Source: Candidatus Coatesiibacteriota bacterium (GTDB lineage: Bacteria; B130-G9). Taken from it: a stretch of DNA of 18,254 nucleotides. Every line of letters starts with the position of its first letter. The first letter of the stretch is position 1. The notes beneath the pieces are model-generated. The model was not told the DNA's origin and did not search any database. It worked only from the letters and a program-made list of their open reading frames with translations. This document shows, one piece after another, positions 15,381 to 18,254 of this stretch. The position numbers and the translations under genes were made by a program. The DNA is taken from the NCBI GenBank assembly GCA_003647755.1, contig QMNL01000005.1, positions 1 to 18,254 on the forward strand, written 5' to 3'.

Positions 15381-16439
15381 ATGGAGGCTCCGTTGCTTGT
15401 CGAGGGTGACATTGACGTAAGGTCCGGGGATGTCGAGGCTGACGGTGATGTCGTGGTCAGGGGGGATGTCCGTTCAGGTCGCTCAGTCTCGGCAAAGGGC
15501 TCGATCACTATCCACGGGGTCGTGGAGGCTGCCACCGTAGTCGCCGGTGGGGACGTGTCGGTTCAGTGCGGGGTCGCCGGCCGCGACAGGGGAAGCATCA
15601 CCGCACAGGGCAAGGTAGCTGTCGGCTATGTGAACGAGGCAAAACTCGACGCTAAAGCAGAAATTGTGATCGGCTCGTCGGCCATGAACAGCACGCTGCT
15701 GACCGACGGGGACGTGGTCATTGAGGGGGAGGGAGTTCTTGTAGGCGGGCTCGTGATGGCAGGTGGAAACCTCACAGCGGGGAGAGTGGGCCACAAGGGG
15801 GTCGATCTCTGGGGGGAAGGGGTGTCTAAACACATTGTGCAGAGGACGGCCATCATGCTCGGGCTTCCGCCCACGCTTCGCAAACGTCTCATGGAGTCAC
15901 GGCCGCGGCTTACGCTGGCCGAGAGGGCAGGGCGGGCGGCGGCACGAAACGTCCTCTATCTGCTGTCCTGCGGGGTCCCGGACGTGGACAAGGCAACTTC
16001 AGAACGGCTGGTGTTTCTGGCGAAAGCACCTGTATCCGAGGCTTTTCTGCTGAGCAAAGGAGCTAAGACCGCCGCTGCGCTCAACGAGGAGCTTCGGACG
16101 ATTCTGGCTGATATTGTGGCAGAGCTGCCGTCGCCGTCCAAGGCACCCACAGGCACGCATCTCACATTCGCAGACCTTGGTCTGCACTTGTATCACCTTT
16201 TTACTGCAAATGACCTCGTGATGGAAGTTCATAAGGATATTGAGGCGGTGTTGAGCAGCTCCAAGCTCAACAAGAGCGCGGCGTTATGCGTGCGAGATAC
16301 AGTCTATAAGGGCGTGGAGGTAACAATAGGCTTTACGGAAATGGTGGTTGAACAAGAGATGGGCGGGGCCATCTTCAAGCTCGCCGGCGACGAGATCGTG
16401 GCAGAGCCCTGGACTGAAAAGGCTGTTGCGGAGGTGTGA
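15381..16439 (+). CDS. FapA/DUF342-like beta-helix protein
   Basis: 352 residues. About residues 5-145 consist of short repeats of the form hydrophobic-x-G-D/G-V (VEGDIDVRSGDVEADGDVVV, VAGGDVSVQCGVAGRDRGSI, ITAQGKVAVGYVNEAKLDA), the right-handed beta-helix of the FapA family (DUF342). A helical middle region (about 150-300) and a C-terminal strand block with VYKGVEVTIGFTEMVVEQEM match the end of that family. The N-terminal domain normally found before the beta-helix in FapA is missing: the repeats start at about residue 5. FapA proteins are implicated in flagellar assembly or polar organisation in some Vibrio; bactofilin-like polymers are another relative. The ribosome site GGGGAG is 7 bases upstream. 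The PilZ gene begins one base after the stop, so the pair is coupled. Confidence 0.8.
   Translation: MEAPLLVEGDIDVRSGDVEADGDVVVRGDVRSGRSVSAKGSITIHGVVEAATVVAGGDVSVQCGVAGRDRGSITAQGKVAVGYVNEAKLDAKAEIVIGSSAMNSTLLTDGDVVIEGEGVLVGGLVMAGGNLTAGRVGHKGVDLWGEGVSKHIVQRTAIMLGLPPTLRKRLMESRPRLTLAERAGRAAARNVLYLLSCGVPDVDKATSERLVFLAKAPVSEAFLLSKGAKTAAALNEELRTILADIVAELPSPSKAPTGTHLTFADLGLHLYHLFTANDLVMEVHKDIEAVLSSSKLNKSAALCVRDTVYKGVEVTIGFTEMVVEQEMGGAIFKLAGDEIVAEPWTEKAVAEV
16430..16435 (+). promoter_or_regulatory. Ribosome binding site deciding the PilZ gene start
   Basis: GGAGGT lies 5 bases before the GTG at 16441, inside the last codons of the FapA-like gene. It selects that GTG over an in-frame ATG at 16348 that would overlap the upstream gene by over 90 bases and add 31 residues without family similarity. 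Confidence 0.6.
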
Positions 16440-16440
16440 A

Positions 16441-16827
16441 GTGAGCGACGAGGCAGTGCATACCGACAGACAGAGAAGAAACTTCTTTCGTAAGGAGATG
16501 TCGCTGCCGGTCAGCGCAAAGCTGTTTGCCGTTAAGGGCCAGACCGAGCTGCCGGCGGAGAGGGACATGATGGTAAAGACCGTTAATCTGAGTGCGGGTG
16601 GTATCCTACTTCTGACGACGGGGAAAACGCCGGCGGCGGATCTGGTTTCTGAGGGAGCTCTAATTGATCTTTCATTTGCCAGCCTTGGCTCGCCCCTGCC
16701 CATCAGGCTTTTGGGTCGCGTGGTGAGGGTAAACAAGTCTAGCCCAGATGAGGTCTCTCTCGCGGTCGAGTTTATCCTTATCACCCCCAGCGAGGCCGAC
16801 ATGATCGCCCAGAAGGTCTTGCTGTAA
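16441..16827 (+). CDS. PilZ-domain c-di-GMP receptor
   Basis: A stand-alone PilZ domain protein of 128 residues. It has both ligand motifs: RxxxR in RNFFR (R13 and R17) and the [D/N]xSxxG motif in NLSAGG (N49, S51, G54). With both motifs intact it should bind cyclic di-GMP. The rest is the expected PilZ beta-barrel (LIDLSFASLGSPLPIRLLGR, VVRVNKSSPDEVSLAVEFIL). PilZ proteins turn c-di-GMP levels into changes in motility, export or surface growth; partners here are unknown. The start is GTG, one base after the FapA-like stop, so co-translation with it is likely. It is probably the last gene of the DUF1015 operon, since a 206-base gap follows. Confidence 0.92.
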   Translation: MSDEAVHTDRQRRNFFRKEMSLPVSAKLFAVKGQTELPAERDMMVKTVNLSAGGILLLTTGKTPAADLVSEGALIDLSFASLGSPLPIRLLGRVVRVNKSSPDEVSLAVEFILITPSEADMIAQKVLL

Positions 16828-17033
16828 CCTGCTGATAGAAAGCGGCCTTTAGCGCTTGTGATACACATGACCCGTCTTCTGGGCAGGACCTTCTGGCCTC
16901 CATACGCGGGGCGCCCGCAGCGTTCCAATCTGATTATTGAGGCCCGCGAATCCACTTTCCGCCAGGCCAAAAATATGTATGATTGCGCTATGGCCCTTAT
17001 TCATTTTCTTCACTATGAATGTTTGGTGGCGTG
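16828..17033. other. Intergenic region before the MCE gene
   Basis: There is a compact GC hairpin GCGGG-gcg-CCCGC at 16906-16918, about 80 bases after the PilZ stop. It has no following T-run, so it is at best a weak terminator. No convincing -35/-10 pair was found before the MCE gene, whose promoter must lie somewhere here if it is not co-transcribed. No gene is supported. Confidence 0.35.
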
Positions 17034-18254
17034 ATGGAACGGACGCCGAAAGAGAGAAATCTGGCTATTAAGGTTGGGATATTCGCCGTAATAGGTGTGG
17101 TGATCCTCTCCTATTTGAGCATCCGCGTCGGCGAGATACCGCTTGCAAAGCGGCAGAACAGGATCAACGTTTACGTCTTATTTGACACGGCTGGTGGGCT
17201 TGAGGAGAAGGCCGAGGTCCGTCTGGCGGGCGTCGTAATTGGACGAGTCGTGCGAATATCCCTGCAAAATGGCAAGGCCGCAGTCGAAGCGGCAATCGAA
17301 CGCTCTGCCCAGCTGCGCGTGGATGCGCGGGCCAGGGTGACTGCCCAATCAATGGTTGGCGCATCGTATCTGGAGTTCTTGCCTGCCTCCACTACCGCCG
17401 CTTTGGCGAAGGAGGGCACAATGTTTCGAGGCGAGGTAACGCCGGGCTTTTCGGAGCTGGCAGGCAGCACGACCGCGCTCATGACCAAACTCAGCCTCAT
17501 AGCCGACGATGTGAAGCTCGTCTCCGAATCAGTCAAGAACGCTATCGGCACCAAACAGGGCGAACAGCAGCTGAAGGGCTTAATCCAGAAGCTCGACCAG
17601 GCTATCTCAAACATGAACCTAATGGTCGCCCAAAACAGACAGGATGTAGATAAGGCCGTCGCGGCCATTCGCGAGTTTGCGGAGACATTACGAGATGTTA
17701 CACCGAGGGTAATGCAGAAAGTCGAGCAGCTCGCCGATAGGGCTAATTCTATGGTCTCGGGCAATCAGGCGGAGGTCAAAAATATGATGAGGAAGCTTGA
17801 TGCTGCCTCGGGACGGCTCAATGATGTTTTAGCGAACATTCAGGAGGTTACAAAGGACATCAAAGAGGGCAAGGGCACCATCGGCAAGCTCGTAACCAAA
17901 GATACCGTTCATCAGGAACTTACCAACACGCTCTCTGAGTTCCGCCAGACAATGAGCTCGGCGAAGGAGTTCCTGGACAAGACAAGTCGGATCAAGGCCT
18001 ATCTGGGCTACCGCGGCGAGTTCCTGACTGACGAATCGGAGTTCAAGAACTACGTTACCGTGAAGCTTGAGCCGCGCGAGGGCAGGTATTTCCTCTTCGA
18101 GGTGGCCAACGACCCCTATGGCAAGGAGAAAACCGTGGAGGAATACAAGGTCACCGAGACGGCTACGGAGGAGGGCGGCGTAGTCAAACTCGTGAGAACA
18201 CACAAATACTCCGAGACGACCAAGAAGGAGAAAAAGGCGCTCTTCAGCCTTCAA
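17034..18254 (+). CDS. MCE family (MlaD-like) lipid-transport protein, 3' partial
   Basis: The frame is open from the ATG to the right edge: 407 residues seen, incomplete. Order: a short cytoplasmic start, one membrane anchor (about 11-30, VGIFAVIGVVILSYLSI), an MCE domain (about 43-117: INVYVLFDTAGGLEEKAEVR, LAGVVIGRVVRI, MVGASYLEFLPAS), a long helical region (about 137-318) probably forming the needle-like coil, and from about 319 (IKAYLGYRGEFLTDESEF, KLEPREGRYFLFEV) an amphipathic-strand region that looks like the start of a C-terminal beta-rich domain. MCE proteins bind phospholipids between inner and outer membranes for a permease/ATPase (MlaE/MlaF). Those genes normally sit directly upstream; they do not here. 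An adjacent in-frame GTG (17031) is an alternative start; the ribosome site is weak. Confidence 0.9.
   Translation, partial: MERTPKERNLAIKVGIFAVIGVVILSYLSIRVGEIPLAKRQNRINVYVLFDTAGGLEEKAEVRLAGVVIGRVVRISLQNGKAAVEAAIERSAQLRVDARARVTAQSMVGASYLEFLPASTTAALAKEGTMFRGEVTPGFSELAGSTTALMTKLSLIADDVKLVSESVKNAIGTKQGEQQLKGLIQKLDQAISNMNLMVAQNRQDVDKAVAAIREFAETLRDVTPRVMQKVEQLADRANSMVSGNQAEVKNMMRKLDAASGRLNDVLANIQEVTKDIKEGKGTIGKLVTKDTVHQELTNTLSEFRQTMSSAKEFLDKTSRIKAYLGYRGEFLTDESEFKNYVTVKLEPREGRYFLFEVANDPYGKEKTVEEYKVTETATEEGGVVKLVRTHKYSETTKKEKKALFSLQ

Noticed and set aside
15655..15677. TAAAG followed by ATCGGC on the + strand, resembling a sigma-28 promoter
   Set aside because: It lies inside the beta-helix coding region of the FapA-like gene, has poor boxes, and has no gene start at a suitable distance.
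16983..17019. TTGCGC and TATGAA before the MCE gene as a sigma-70 pair
   Set aside because: The spacer is 25 bases, too long for a normal promoter.

Overview
The window carries part of a flagellar gene cluster from a Gram-negative (diderm) bacterium. The operon encodes both a P-ring (FlgI) and an outer-membrane L-ring lipoprotein (FlgH), and an MCE/MlaD-type lipid-transport protein lies downstream, so an outer membrane is certain. DNA is moderately GC-rich, gene density is high, and GTG starts are common (flgL, flgN and the PilZ gene). The gene order and the promoter logic (sigma-54 for the rod and ring genes, sigma-28 for flgM onward) resemble Deltaproteobacteria-like and related candidate phyla. 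No single gene here fixes the taxon, and I do not name one.

Left part (1-3709, + strand): the 3' end of a gene whose product ends in a histidine phospho-acceptor (HisKA) domain with no ATPase domain after it; a family 4 glycosyltransferase; and, overlapping it by 4 bases, a multi-pass membrane sensor kinase with PAS, HisKA and HATPase domains.

Centre (3883-13361, - strand): ten flagellar genes in transcription order flgF-flgG-flgA-flgH-flgI-flgJ-flgM-flgN-flgK-flgL. They encode rod proteins, the P-ring chaperone, both rings, a rod-binding cap without a muramidase domain, the anti-sigma-28 factor, the hook-junction chaperone and the two hook-filament junction proteins. A near-consensus sigma-54 promoter precedes flgF. 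A sigma-28-like promoter with a perfect -35 lies in the end of flgJ, just before flgM. The order therefore separates early (sigma-54) genes from late (sigma-28) genes within one run.

Right part (13743-18254, + strand): transcribed divergently from flgF, from a roughly 380-base shared region that also holds a sigma-54-like site facing right. The genes encode a DUF1015 protein, an 80-residue membrane protein, a FapA/DUF342-type beta-helix protein and a PilZ (c-di-GMP receptor) protein. The last three are tightly packed and look like one operon, with DUF1015 38 bases upstream. After a 206-base gap comes an MCE/MlaD-like protein that runs off the window.

The most interesting possibility is that the DUF1015 - small membrane protein - FapA-like - PilZ group is an accessory motility or c-di-GMP module switched on by the same sigma-54 regulator as the flagellar operon. 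This rests on promoter-like sequence, divergent layout and family membership; none of it is demonstrated.
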